Source: CAYNND01 sp964528735 (GTDB lineage Bacteria > Patescibacteriota > Minisyncoccia > Phycocordibacterales > UBA2100). From it: a DNA stretch of 5,579 nucleotides. This document shows positions 1 through 5,332 of this stretch, one piece after another. The translations under genes were made by a program, and so were the position numbers. The notes under the pieces were generated by a model. It ran no database searches and was not told where the DNA came from. It worked only from the letters and a program-made list of their open reading frames with translations. How positions within the stretch are numbered: position 1 is the first letter of the stretch; every line of letters begins with the position of its first letter. Where the stretch lies: the NCBI GenBank assembly GCA_964528735.1, contig CAZGUV010000028.1, positions 1 through 5,579 of the forward strand, given 5' to 3'.

Positions 1-2243
1 AGTTTGCTATTGAAGGTGACCCAGTCAGCAGATGAAAGTGCACCCCTGTTTGATGAAGACGCGGTAGGAATATTGAGCGTGAGTGTTCCTCCGAGGCTTG
101 TCGGAGAGCCCGAAACGTTTATATCAGTACCTGAAGTTCCAAGCGAAGTAGTGAACGATGAGTTTGCAAGGTCTGCATTTGCAACACTTCCATCTACGAT
201 TTTTGCTGAATTGACTGAGTCCCCTGCCAAGTCGGCGAGTGCGACCGTGCCGTCAGTAATTTCACCTGACTCGATTGTTTGTCCGAGCAATGAAATTTCA
301 CCCGATGCATTTGGGAGAGTCCACGTACGAGCAGCAGTGAGGTCAACTGACGTGAGTGTTCCTGCAAAGCGATTTGAGCCACCTGTAAATGCAGACAGAA
401 CGAGCTGATCATCCGTTGCGGTACTTGTTTGGATTGTTGCTGAACCTGTTGAGGTGAGTCCAGCAGCAGCGGTCAACAATGATGAGAAGGTTTTTGCACC
501 TGCAAATGTCTGCGCTCCTGTTGATACTACACCTCGAGCTGAAGCGCCTGCGTTTGGAATGTTGAGTGTCAGTGTTCCACCAAGACTTGCGGGTGAGCCT
601 GACACGTTCACATCTGAGCCTGAAGTTCCCGCAGTGAGTCCGATGGTTGAGTTCGCGAGTTGTCCGTTGGTGATGCCTGCTGTCGCTGACAAGTCTGCAG
701 AAGTAAGTGAGCCGTCCACCACTTTCGCAGCGTTCACCGAGTCACTCGCAAGCTTTGCTAGTGTCACATTGCCATCGGCAATCTTTGTGGTGGTGACTGA
801 GTCAGTTGCCAAGTCAGCGGCGACAATCGTACCGTCTACAATCTTTGCAGAAGACACAGAGTCCCCCGCGAGTTTTGCGAGCGTGACGTTTGCATCAAGT
901 ATTTTAGCCGTAGTGACCGAGTCAGCTGCCAAATCTACCGCAGCGATGGTGCCGTCGTTTATATCCGCTGAAGTAATAGTTCCATCCTGGATTTTTGCTG
1001 AAGTGACGGCATCCGCAGCTAGTTTTGCAGTATTCACCGCCAAGTTTGCGATGGTGAGCGCGCCTGCATTGTCGATTGTTGCATCACCTGAAAGCGCAAC
1101 ATACGTAGGCACACCACCTGCACTTGCGACGATGATATTTCCAGAAGTTCCAGAAGCGAGTTTTGAAAGTGCGATTGCAGCAGTCGCTGAAATGTCTGCA
1201 TTTACGATTTCTCCATTCAAAATTTTTGCAGAAGTGACTGAGTCGGTTGCCAAGTCAGCGGCGACGATTGAACCGTCAACGATTTTTGAAGAGTTCACAG
1301 AGTCAGCGGTCAAGTCTGCGAGCACGATACTGTTACCGAGTGCGAGCTTTGTGTAAGCTATCGCTGCGGTTGCAGAAATATCAGCGTTCGTGATTGACGC
1401 ATCAACAATCTTCGCCGAGTTGACTGAGTCTCCTGCCAAGTCAGCAAGTGCCACAGAGCCGTCGACAATCTTTGCGGAGTTCACCGCATCAGTCGCGAGC
1501 TTTGCTAGAGTGATTGCGGAGTTGCTGATAGTGAGTACTCCAGCGTTGCTGAGTGTCGCATCACCTGAGAGTGTTTGTGATGTAGCGATGTTGCCCACAC
1601 TCCCGATGTAGATAGTTCCGTTTGCGAGTGCGATAGAAAGTTTTTCCGAATCAAGTTCGTCGAGCGCACTTTGGACATTTGTTGCAACGATGTTCCCTGC
1701 GGGAGTATTTGTTACCTGTGATGCAGTGTAGTCACCCGCAGTCGCAACAACGACGCCGGTGCGACCAAACACTGAAGAAATAACTCCCGTAGGAAGTGAC
1801 GCCCATGTTGGTGTGCCAGCGACTACCTGCAATACCTGTCCGTTTGTTCCGACTGCAACAGGTGCCGCGACGTTACTTCCATTACCCACTAAGATAGAAC
1901 CAGTGGTAAGTGGAAGTGATGGGAGTAGATTAAAAACAGTTGTGCCGTTAAATGTCGTAGTTCCTGTAGCGTTGCCAATTGTGTTTACACTGCCAGCACC
2001 AGTACCGAGTGTCGTATTGCCCGTCGAGGTTAGTGTTGAAAATGAGCCCGGACCACCGACGTTGGTGATGTAACAGTTCGAGTCTGCAGGCGTACAGCCT
2101 CCCCACGGAGTAGAGCCCGCACCCGGGTCTTGAATATTATCGGCTGGAAGTATCGGCGTCGAAGGATTTCCGGCATATACAACAGAACCACCAGAGAAAA
2201 CAACCGCTACAGTCAACGCTATCGCACACAGAATTTTATTCAT
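1..2243 (-). CDS. Secreted fibre-like decapeptide-repeat protein, C-terminus beyond window
   Basis: The minus frame is open from ATG at 2243 to the left edge, giving 747 residues with no stop. Residues 1-25 look like a signal peptide: MNK, a hydrophobic stretch ILCAIALTVAVVF, and a VYA-type cleavage site before G25. The motif FGRTG (159-163) with GDYTASQV (170-177) and ALDELDSEK (193-201) follows. From about 241 to 530 the protein is made of 10-residue units such as GSIVAADLAT/DSVTSAKILN. Next come a GTSGSDVNVSGSP module, QTFAGAKTF (578-586), a TWTLPNASGEI segment (about 636-646), a second SGSP module, and RGALSSADWVTFN (733-745). These motifs recur in phage tail fibres and large CPR exported proteins. 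A beta-rich trimeric fibre at the cell surface is inferred; substrate and partner are unknown. The chosen start gives a clean signal peptide, but an in-frame ATG at 2324 would add 27 residues. There is no SD, and the start overlaps a short upstream ORF. Confidence 0.85.
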   Translation of the reverse strand, partial: MNKILCAIALTVAVVFSGGSVVYAGNPSTPILPADNIQDPGAGSTPWGGCTPADSNCYITNVGGPGSFSTLTSTGNTTLGTGAGSVNTIGNATGTTTFNGTTVFNLLPSLPLTTGSILVGNGSNVAAPVAVGTNGQVLQVVAGTPTWASLPTGVISSVFGRTGVVVATAGDYTASQVTNTPAGNIVATNVQSALDELDSEKLSIALANGTIYIGSVGNIATSQTLSGDATLSNAGVLTISNSAITLAKLATDAVNSAKIVDGSVALADLAGDSVNSAKIVDASITNADISATAAIAYTKLALGNSIVLADLTADSVNSSKIVDGSIVAADLATDSVTSAKILNGEIVNADISATAAIALSKLASGTSGNIIVASAGGVPTYVALSGDATIDNAGALTIANLAVNTAKLAADAVTSAKIQDGTITSADINDGTIAAVDLAADSVTTAKILDANVTLAKLAGDSVSSAKIVDGTIVAADLATDSVTTTKIADGNVTLAKLASDSVNAAKVVDGSLTSADLSATAGITNGQLANSTIGLTAGTSGSDVNVSGSPASLGGTLTLNIPNAGASARGVVSTGAQTFAGAKTFSSLLTAAAGLTSTGSATIQTSTATDDQLVLSAFTGGSNRFAGTLTSVDLTAARTWTLPNASGEISLLGQTIESGEITDGTVALADLAGDSVNSAKIVDGSVANADLANSSFTTSLGTSGTDINVSGSPTSLGGTLTLNIPTASSSNRGALSSADWVTFNSK
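67..140 (-). repeat. 74-bp SGSP module, copy 1
   Basis: This segment encodes the protein stretch SGTDINVSGSPTSLGGTLTL and the following NIP. It aligns without gaps to the copy at 556-629, with about 58 of 74 bases identical by hand count. Most differences are synonymous. Confidence 0.8.
556..629 (-). repeat. 74-bp SGSP module, copy 2
   Basis: This is the second copy of the module at 67-140, encoding SGSDVNVSGSPASLGGTLTL. Both copies are followed in the protein by an N-A/S-rich linker and a GA/GV element (RGVVSTGAQTF here, RGALSSADW in copy 1), so the duplicated block includes more than the 74 bp that align well. Confidence 0.8.
721..960 (-). repeat. Four 60-bp tandem units encoding paired decapeptides
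   Basis: Four consecutive units of exactly 60 bp each encode two 10-residue repeats of the fibre protein. Within each unit the plus-strand gtcatt/gtctac-like codons for D-S-V and the atcttt codons for A-K-I fall at the same offset. The spacing is preserved without indels, while third codon positions have diverged. Two more units in the same register occur at 1201-1320, and shifted copies lie around 1390-1500. This indicates growth of the gene by duplication of coding units followed by synonymous drift. Confidence 0.85.
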
Positions 2244-2358
2244 CGAAATGGTACACAGACGGGCACGCCTGTGTATAAGAATAATACGGCTTAAAATCAG
2301 AATTCTTGTATAGTTTATCCCCATACTTTTCCACACATTTTTGCTTGACATCCGCCAT
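2236..2358 (-). CDS. Candidate 40-residue small protein overlapping the fibre gene start
   Basis: A minus-strand ATG at 2358 opens 40 codons: MADVKQKCVEKYGDKLYKNS, then a tyrosine-rich half that ends in YHFDE and a TAA at 2236-2238. The composition is protein-like, hydrophilic and rich in Lys, Tyr and Asp, with two cysteines (8 and 32) and no signal peptide or membrane segment. A GAGG at 2366-2369 lies 7 nt before the ATG, making this one of only two good SD/start pairs in the window. The stop overlaps the ATG of the fibre gene (GATGAATAA), an arrangement typical of translational coupling. The terminator at 2384-2411 is only 25 bp upstream, so transcription would need read-through or a promoter inside that region. 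I recognise no family. It may be a leader ORF or chance. Confidence 0.4.
   Translation of the reverse strand: MADVKQKCVEKYGDKLYKNSDFKPYYSYTQACPSVYHFDE
2252..2275 (-). other. Hairpin just upstream of the fibre gene start
   Basis: The arms TACACAGACG and CGCCTGTGTA (plus strand) flank a 4-nt loop. In the minus-strand RNA all 10 pairs form, one of them a G-U. The 3' arm ends 8 nt before the fibre ATG, in the place where an SD would sit. It could hide the start unless ribosomes translating the short upstream ORF open it, or it could be a protein-binding operator. Confidence 0.6.
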
Positions 2359-2383
2359 GCAAAAACCTCGAATGGCGTAACGC

Positions 2384-2411
2384 AAAAAAGCGCCCTGTTG
2401 AGCGCTTTTTT
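2384..2411 (-). terminator. Intrinsic terminator after the TM-helix gene
   Basis: The perfect 10-bp stem AAAAAAGCGC / GCGCTTTTTT has an 8-nt loop. Read on the minus strand, it ends in a six-U run 37 bp past the stop codon of the gene at 2448-3125. The A/T symmetry means it could also work on the other strand. Confidence 0.85.
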
Positions 2412-2447
2412 ATTCTCTCTATCTATAGAGTGTTTGTACCTCGATAA

Positions 2448-3125
2448 TTACTTTTTTGTTTTTTGCTTCACTTCCTCTATCAAATCAGCTGCTGCGTGTT
2501 GCCCTCCGATACCAAACGAGAGGCCGAGCGCGAGTGAAAGTGCAACGACAATTCCACTGAAAAGTATGCGAATCAAATCTTCTGCGATGCCCAATTCAGA
2601 GAGCGCGGCAAACAACGCAAAAATAATAATCGCCCATTCTGCACCTGTACCCAAGAGCCCCGGACTGACACTTCCGACACGAGTAACACTTTTTTCAATT
2701 GCCTTTCTCGCCCATTCACCAGCGACACCTGCTGCCACCATGATGAGGACCGCCACAAGGAGCTTCGGCAGAAAACCATACACCATGTCTTCCAAGAAAT
2801 ACGTGACAGTGTACATACCGAGCACATTGAGTGCTGCGATAAAGAAAACGATTTGCACAAACCAGCGCACACACGCACCCACCCACGTATGCACTGAGAG
2901 TTTGACCCCGCCTTTATCTGCAAGATCTTGTGCACCGATTGCAGAGAGACCTTCATTTACTTTGAGTACCGTGAGTAGTTTCGTAATCGCATCACTAAGT
3001 AGACGCGCGATAAAGATGCCGATTGTGATGATAAAGAGTGACGCGATGACCATCGGCAAAAAGGTCATGAACGCTGCCCATACTTCAACGAACGCGTCGG
3101 TGAGTAGTGTTGGTATTGATTCCAT
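2448..3125 (-). CDS. MscS-like conserved-TM-helix (PF05552-type) membrane protein
   Basis: This 225-residue protein has five predicted membrane helices at about 22-43, 84-104, 119-136, 163-181 and 185-208. The last helix runs into LGLSFGIGGQHAAADLIEEV (about 200-219), which closely resembles the small, glycine-rich TM_helix repeat found beside mechanosensitive channel domains. A similar but weaker repeat end appears at IARLLSDAI (39-47). There is no MscS beta or C-terminal vestibule domain, so the protein is a membrane-only member. A role in the cytoplasmic membrane, perhaps as a pore or tension-responsive protein, is inferred from the family and is not proven. The gene stands alone, with its own extended -10 promoter and a downstream terminator. 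The ATG at 3125 has no SD. It ends in a basic tail, KQKTKK. Confidence 0.8.
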   Translation of the reverse strand: MESIPTLLTDAFVEVWAAFMTFLPMVIASLFIITIGIFIARLLSDAITKLLTVLKVNEGLSAIGAQDLADKGGVKLSVHTWVGACVRWFVQIVFFIAALNVLGMYTVTYFLEDMVYGFLPKLLVAVLIMVAAGVAGEWARKAIEKSVTRVGSVSPGLLGTGAEWAIIIFALFAALSELGIAEDLIRILFSGIVVALSLALGLSFGIGGQHAAADLIEEVKQKTKK

Positions 3126-3160
3126 ACAAAATAATTTGCAACTTATAAGCTACTCACTCA

Positions 3161-3169
3161 AGTATACCA
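3161..3169 (-). promoter_or_regulatory. Extended -10 promoter for the TM-helix gene
   Basis: The minus strand reads TGGTATACT, an extended -10 (TGn plus TATACT). No good -35 is visible 16-18 bp upstream, which is tolerated for this class. The predicted start near 3154 leaves a leader of about 28 nt before the ATG at 3125. Confidence 0.55.
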
Positions 3170-3214
3170 AGATGGATGCAGGTAAAAATCATTTACCCAC
3201 AGCAAACGAACGCT

Positions 3215-3814
3215 CTATGACGCCTTTTGTGGGCGCTTTAATTTATCGACAAGGATGCGATGCGGACCTTGCAAAAGATTTGCAATAAGTAAGTCACGCA
3301 CATCGAGACGATGATAAAACTCTTCTTCCGTAAAAAGTGCACATCGAAGTTCAGTGCCATGATGCTCCTCGAGCGGTTTGAGTGCACGTGCTAGTACTTT
3401 TTCATTTATCGAACCGACAATGAGTATATCGAGCTCGCTTGTTCCCTCTCCAATAAGCACACCACTACATACAAGCATCTTAAGCGGACCAGCCTTTTTT
3501 ATCTTATGCACCAACTGCTCATCAGCGAGCTGTGCTGAATGAGTAAACAATTGCCGCAAGAGATGTTGTATGCCTGCATCTGCAACGGCAAATCCTTTTC
3601 CATTTTTCATGCGCACATCAGTGATGACTTTTGCGCGTTTGAGCGCACTCAACTCGTTCGTGAGCGCTTTCTTTTTTATTTTTGTGTGCGATTGGATATC
3701 ATCAAACGAAAGTGGACGCTCAGAGGCAAGTGCAAATGTGCGGAGCACTATAGTGCGTGGAGTTTTTCCGTACAATCGTGATGCGACATCATTCATAGTG
3801 CATGAGTGTACCAT
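3215..3814 (-). CDS. Winged-helix protein with nucleotidyltransferase-like C-terminal domain
   Basis: This is a 199-residue protein with two parts. Residues about 18-90 look like a winged helix: helices around LRTFALASE, then FDDIQSHTKIKKKALTNELS as recognition region, and a wing at ITDVRMKNGKGFAV. Residues about 102-190 resemble the minimal Pol-beta-type nucleotidyltransferase fold: the glycine strand SGVLIGEGTS (117-126), the acidic pair E127-x-D129 in SELDILIVG, then LEEHHGTELRCALFTEEEF, followed by LLQGPHRILV. The usual GS and DxD are degraded, so catalysis is doubtful and a sensor or regulatory role is more likely. Similar one-gene combinations are common in CPR genomes. Targets are unknown. 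There is no SD. Met7 at 3796 (MNDVASRLYG) is a plausible alternative start. Confidence 0.75.
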   Translation of the reverse strand: MVHSCTMNDVASRLYGKTPRTIVLRTFALASERPLSFDDIQSHTKIKKKALTNELSALKRAKVITDVRMKNGKGFAVADAGIQHLLRQLFTHSAQLADEQLVHKIKKAGPLKMLVCSGVLIGEGTSELDILIVGSINEKVLARALKPLEEHHGTELRCALFTEEEFYHRLDVRDLLIANLLQGPHRILVDKLKRPQKAS

Positions 3815-3856
3815 GATGTGCTCGTTGACGTGAATTGAAAATCGTACTGAAAGATA

Positions 3857-3872
3857 CGGCTCTACCGAGCCG
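3857..3872 (-). other. 6-bp GC-rich hairpin in the leader of the winged-helix gene
   Basis: The arms CGGCTC and GAGCCG flank loop TACC. It lies 2 nt from the larger hairpin at 3875-3901, making a tandem pair 43 bp upstream of the ATG at 3814. Confidence 0.5.
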
Positions 3873-3874
3873 CA

Positions 3875-3901
3875 ACAAAAGCCGGCTGTGCCGGCTTTTG
3901 T
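3875..3901 (-). terminator. 12-bp hairpin, possible terminator
   Basis: A perfect stem ACAAAAGCCGGC / GCCGGCTTTTGT has a 3-nt loop. On the minus strand the U-run is only four long and sits inside the stem (CTTTTGTTG), so termination may be partial. It would be a backup stop for rplJ-rplL or an attenuator for the following gene. Confidence 0.5.
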
Positions 3902-3953
3902 AGAAACGAAAACAAAATTTCACTAACAGTAACTTTTATACCCGGCCGATGTT

Positions 3954-3978
3954 TTTCGCAAATCGACACGTTGCGAAA
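3954..3978. repeat. Inverted repeat TTTCGCAA / TTGCGAAA
   Basis: Two perfect 8-bp arms flank a 9-nt spacer. No U-run follows on either strand, so this is not an obvious terminator. It could be a helix of a structured RNA or a dimeric protein-binding site. Confidence 0.5.
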
Positions 3979-4041
3979 GTCGAATGTACGTTAAGGTTAC
4001 TCGACCATGACTTTCACTCCAGCTGTCGTCGTATCTCCTCC

Positions 4042-4062
4042 TTGAGAACTCTCAGTTCTCAA
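4042..4062. other. 9-bp hairpin beside an AGGAGG sequence
   Basis: The arms TTGAGAACT and AGTTCTCAA flank the loop CTC. On the minus strand the 3' arm runs straight into AAGGAGGAG (AGGAGG at 4037-4042), covering the first bases of it. Confidence 0.5.
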
Positions 4063-4063
4063 C

Positions 4064-4093
4064 AAAAGAAATCCGCGAGTGCGGATTTCTTTT
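4064..4093 (-). terminator. Main terminator of the rplJ-rplL operon
   Basis: A perfect 13-bp stem, AAAAGAAATCCGC / GCGGATTTCTTTT, has a 4-nt loop. On the minus strand it ends in TTTCTTTTGTTG, 58 bp past the rplL stop. On the plus strand it ends in TTTTT, so it may act in both directions. Confidence 0.7.
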
Positions 4094-4104
4094 TGCTCTC
4101 CGAG

Positions 4105-4126
4105 TCGGGAAACTATCGTTTCCCGA
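4105..4126 (-). other. 9-bp hairpin just past rplL
   Basis: The arms TCGGGAAAC and GTTTCCCGA flank a 4-nt loop (GATA on the minus strand). There is no U-run. It lies 25 bp downstream of the rplL stop and may protect the 3' end of the mRNA or belong to the larger structured stretch. Confidence 0.55.
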
Positions 4127-4151
4127 GCCCTCCCAAAAGCAGTCGCAACAT

Positions 4152-4535
4152 TTACTTAACAGTAACTTTTGCTCCTGCTTCCTCAAGCTTCTTCTTGAGC
4201 TCATCTGCCTCTTCTTTCTTGAGACCTTCCTTGACCATCTTTGGAGCAGCATCAACGAGTGCCTTTGCTTCACCAAGTCCGAGACCAAGTGCTTCCTTAA
4301 CGACTTTGATAACTGCAATCTTCTGTGCACCAGCCTCTGTGAGCTCGATACCAAATGAAGTCTTCTCTTCACCAGCAGCTGCACCAGATGCAGGACCAGC
4401 AACTGCAACAGCAGCAGCTGAAACTCCGAACTTTGCTTCGAAGAGCTTTACGAGCTCGTTCAAATCAACAACTGACATTTTCTCGATTGCGTCGACAATA
4501 GCTTGAAACTTTGCCGGAACTTCTACGTTTTCCAT
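4152..4535 (-). CDS. rplL: Ribosomal protein bL12 (L7/L12)
   Basis: This 127-residue stalk protein binds uL10 as dimers and recruits translation factors to the ribosome. The N-terminal dimerisation part is about 1-36 (AKFQAIVDAIEKMSVVDLNE). An Ala/Gly/Pro-rich hinge follows (about 38-56, AAAVAVAGPASGAAAG). The C-terminal factor-binding domain (57-127) shows EKTSFGIELTEAG, KIAVIKVVKEALGLGLGEAK and LKKKLEEAGAKVTVK, nearly the classic bL12 signature. The usual length is about 120-130, so it is complete. It lies 39 bp after rplJ and is cotranscribed with it. No SD precedes the ATG; the gap is A/T-rich. Confidence 0.98.
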   Translation of the reverse strand: MENVEVPAKFQAIVDAIEKMSVVDLNELVKLFEAKFGVSAAAVAVAGPASGAAAGEEKTSFGIELTEAGAQKIAVIKVVKEALGLGLGEAKALVDAAPKMVKEGLKKEEADELKKKLEEAGAKVTVK

Positions 4536-4574
4536 AATGAACTATAATTACAAATAAATGATTGACCGAAAGGA

Positions 4575-5081
4575 CTACGCCTTTTTCTCTGCGATTTTCG
4601 AGAGCGCGATAACAAATCCTTGGATCGGTGAATTGATGACGTTGACGAACATACCACGGAGCGTATCGACTGGTGGGATAGTTGCGAGTGTCTGCATTGC
4701 AGGCGCATCAACAAACTTTCCTTCGAGGATACCACCGACGATAGCGAGCTTTCCTCCGAGCTTCTTTACGTATTCCTGTATACCGCGCGGAGAAAGAGTG
4801 ATATCTTCCTTCGCTGCATCAGTGACACCATAGACGACTGCGATTTCTCCCGAGAGTGCTGGTACTTCCCCTGAGACACCTGCTGATTGCGCTGCGCGCT
4901 TCATAAGTGACTTTCGAGTGATGTAGTACTTCACACCTGCTGCAGTGAGTGCACGTCGCATCGCGTATTCCTCATCCATGTTCACTCCTTTGTAGTGAAT
5001 GAAGACAGAAGATACTGAACCCTTGAGGGCGTCTGCGAGCTTCTCTACGATTTCTTGCTTTTGTGCTTTTGTTTTTGCCAT
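4575..5081 (-). CDS. rplJ: Ribosomal protein uL10
   Basis: This 168-residue base of the ribosomal stalk binds 23S rRNA with its N-terminal globular domain and carries bL12 dimers on its C-terminal helix. Typical features are MAKTKAQKQEIVEKLADAL, then HYKGVNMDEEYAMRRALTAAG (29-49), YYITRKSLMKRAA (52-64), and the C-terminal stretch MFVNVINSPIQGFVIALSKI (144-163) that binds bL12. The length fits the family (E. coli 165). It is the first gene of the rplJ-rplL operon. The L10 leader lies directly upstream, so autoregulation by uL10(bL12) complexes is expected. No SD precedes the ATG at 5081. Confidence 0.98.
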   Translation of the reverse strand: MAKTKAQKQEIVEKLADALKGSVSSVFIHYKGVNMDEEYAMRRALTAAGVKYYITRKSLMKRAAQSAGVSGEVPALSGEIAVVYGVTDAAKEDITLSPRGIQEYVKKLGGKLAIVGGILEGKFVDAPAMQTLATIPPVDTLRGMFVNVINSPIQGFVIALSKIAEKKA

Positions 5082-5105
5082 AGCACAGTATATGAGCTGA
5101 TAATT

Positions 5106-5207
5106 ACTGGGCTAGAACCCGCACCAATGTACGGAAGAGTTCGACCTCGGCAAGCGTAAGCAGGGCTTACTTGACCGTCTTTCGACGACTCGCTGTCTTT
5201 AGCCAGT
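5106..5207 (-). promoter_or_regulatory. Ribosomal L10 leader (autoregulatory RNA)
   Basis: The minus RNA carries the family core GCCGAGGU (5144-5151) and AAAGACAGCGAG near its 5' end. Hand folding gives a closing helix ACUGGCUA (5200-5207) with UAGCCCAGU (5106-5114, one bulged C), and an inner helix GCGAG (5189-5193) with CUUGC (5150-5154). Two hairpins sit inside it: CGUC-GAAA-GACG (5176-5187, GNRA loop) and GUAAGC-CCU-GCUUAC (5156-5170). A further helix GAACUC/GGGUUC follows the kink-turn-like core. The bound ligand is expected to be uL10 with bL12, which represses the operon. The 5' end matches the predicted transcription start. Confidence 0.88.
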
Positions 5208-5213
5208 TCGAGT

Positions 5214-5241
5214 AGTATACGCATATTTTACCGCTTTGCAA
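5214..5241 (-). promoter_or_regulatory. Promoter of the rplJ-rplL operon
   Basis: TTGCAA (-35, 5236-5241) and TATACT (-10, 5214-5219) are 16 bp apart. Transcription should begin about 7 nt past the -10, at 5207, exactly where the first helix of the L10 leader begins. Confidence 0.7.
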
Positions 5242-5250
5242 GAGCCTTAT

Positions 5251-5278
5251 TTGACTTTATAGTGTATTATGGTATAAT
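5251..5278 (+). promoter_or_regulatory. Strong promoter of the SciP-like gene
   Basis: TTGACT (-35, 5251-5256) and a perfect TATAAT (5273-5278) are 16 bp apart, with TGG directly before the -10 (extended -10). It is the best promoter in the window, set back to back with the rplJ promoter with 9 bp between the two -35 boxes. The predicted start is near 5285. Confidence 0.75.
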
Positions 5279-5284
5279 TGGATT

Positions 5285-5301
5285 GCGGGTCGAAAACCTG
5301 C
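5285..5301 (+). other. Short 5'-end hairpin of the SciP-like transcript
   Basis: GCGGGU pairs with ACCUGC (one G-U) around a CGAAA loop. It starts at the predicted first nucleotide of the transcript and may stabilise the mRNA 5' end. Confidence 0.4.
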
Positions 5302-5322
5302 ATAGTGAAACCCTGCACAACT

Positions 5323-5328
5323 GAGGTG
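5323..5328 (+). promoter_or_regulatory. Shine-Dalgarno sequence of the SciP-like gene
   Basis: GAGGTG with its GAGG ending 6 nt before the ATG at 5333. It fixes this start: an in-frame TGA at 5306-5308 excludes a much earlier one. Confidence 0.75.
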
Positions 5329-5332
5329 CTAC

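Larger units (their letters stand above)
3815..4151. other. Gene-free stretch rich in inverted repeats
   Basis: I find no convincing coding region in these 337 bp. They hold six inverted repeats: 3857-3872, 3875-3901, 3954-3978, 4042-4062, 4064-4093 and 4105-4126. There is also a 25-nt near-copy of the rplL tail (3913-3937) and, on the minus strand, an AGGAGG (4037-4042) with no gene behind it. A weak minus promoter for the winged-helix gene may be TATAAA (3935-3940) with TTGCGA 15 bp upstream. The stretch contains the end of the rplJ-rplL transcript and the leader of the next gene, or part of an undescribed structured RNA. Confidence 0.6.

Noticed and set aside
454..1356. A 300-codon open frame on the plus strand, with others at 4-408, 1390-1611 and 1759-2073
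   Set aside because: They are antisense to the fibre protein, repeat its pattern in reverse, and lack SD and promoter. The minus frame has a signal peptide and known motifs.
721..1500. Regular spacing that could suggest a CRISPR array
   Set aside because: The 60-bp units are coding, have no conserved repeat/variable spacer split, and the whole region is one open reading frame.
2345..2350. TTGACA on the plus strand, a possible -35 box
   Set aside because: No -10 lies 15-19 bp downstream, and no plus-strand gene follows.
2341..3288. Plus-strand open frame of 315 codons
   Set aside because: It lies antisense to the TM-helix gene, spans its terminator and promoter, and has an unlikely Ser/Thr-rich composition.
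4034..4043. TCTCCTCCTT, resembling the 3' end of 16S rRNA
   Set aside because: The upstream sequence has no 16S helix 45 or decoding-site match, so it is a short chance similarity.
3949..4506. Plus-strand open frame of 185 codons
   Set aside because: It runs through terminator hairpins and then antisense to rplL; its Ser/Ala-rich second half mirrors bL12.
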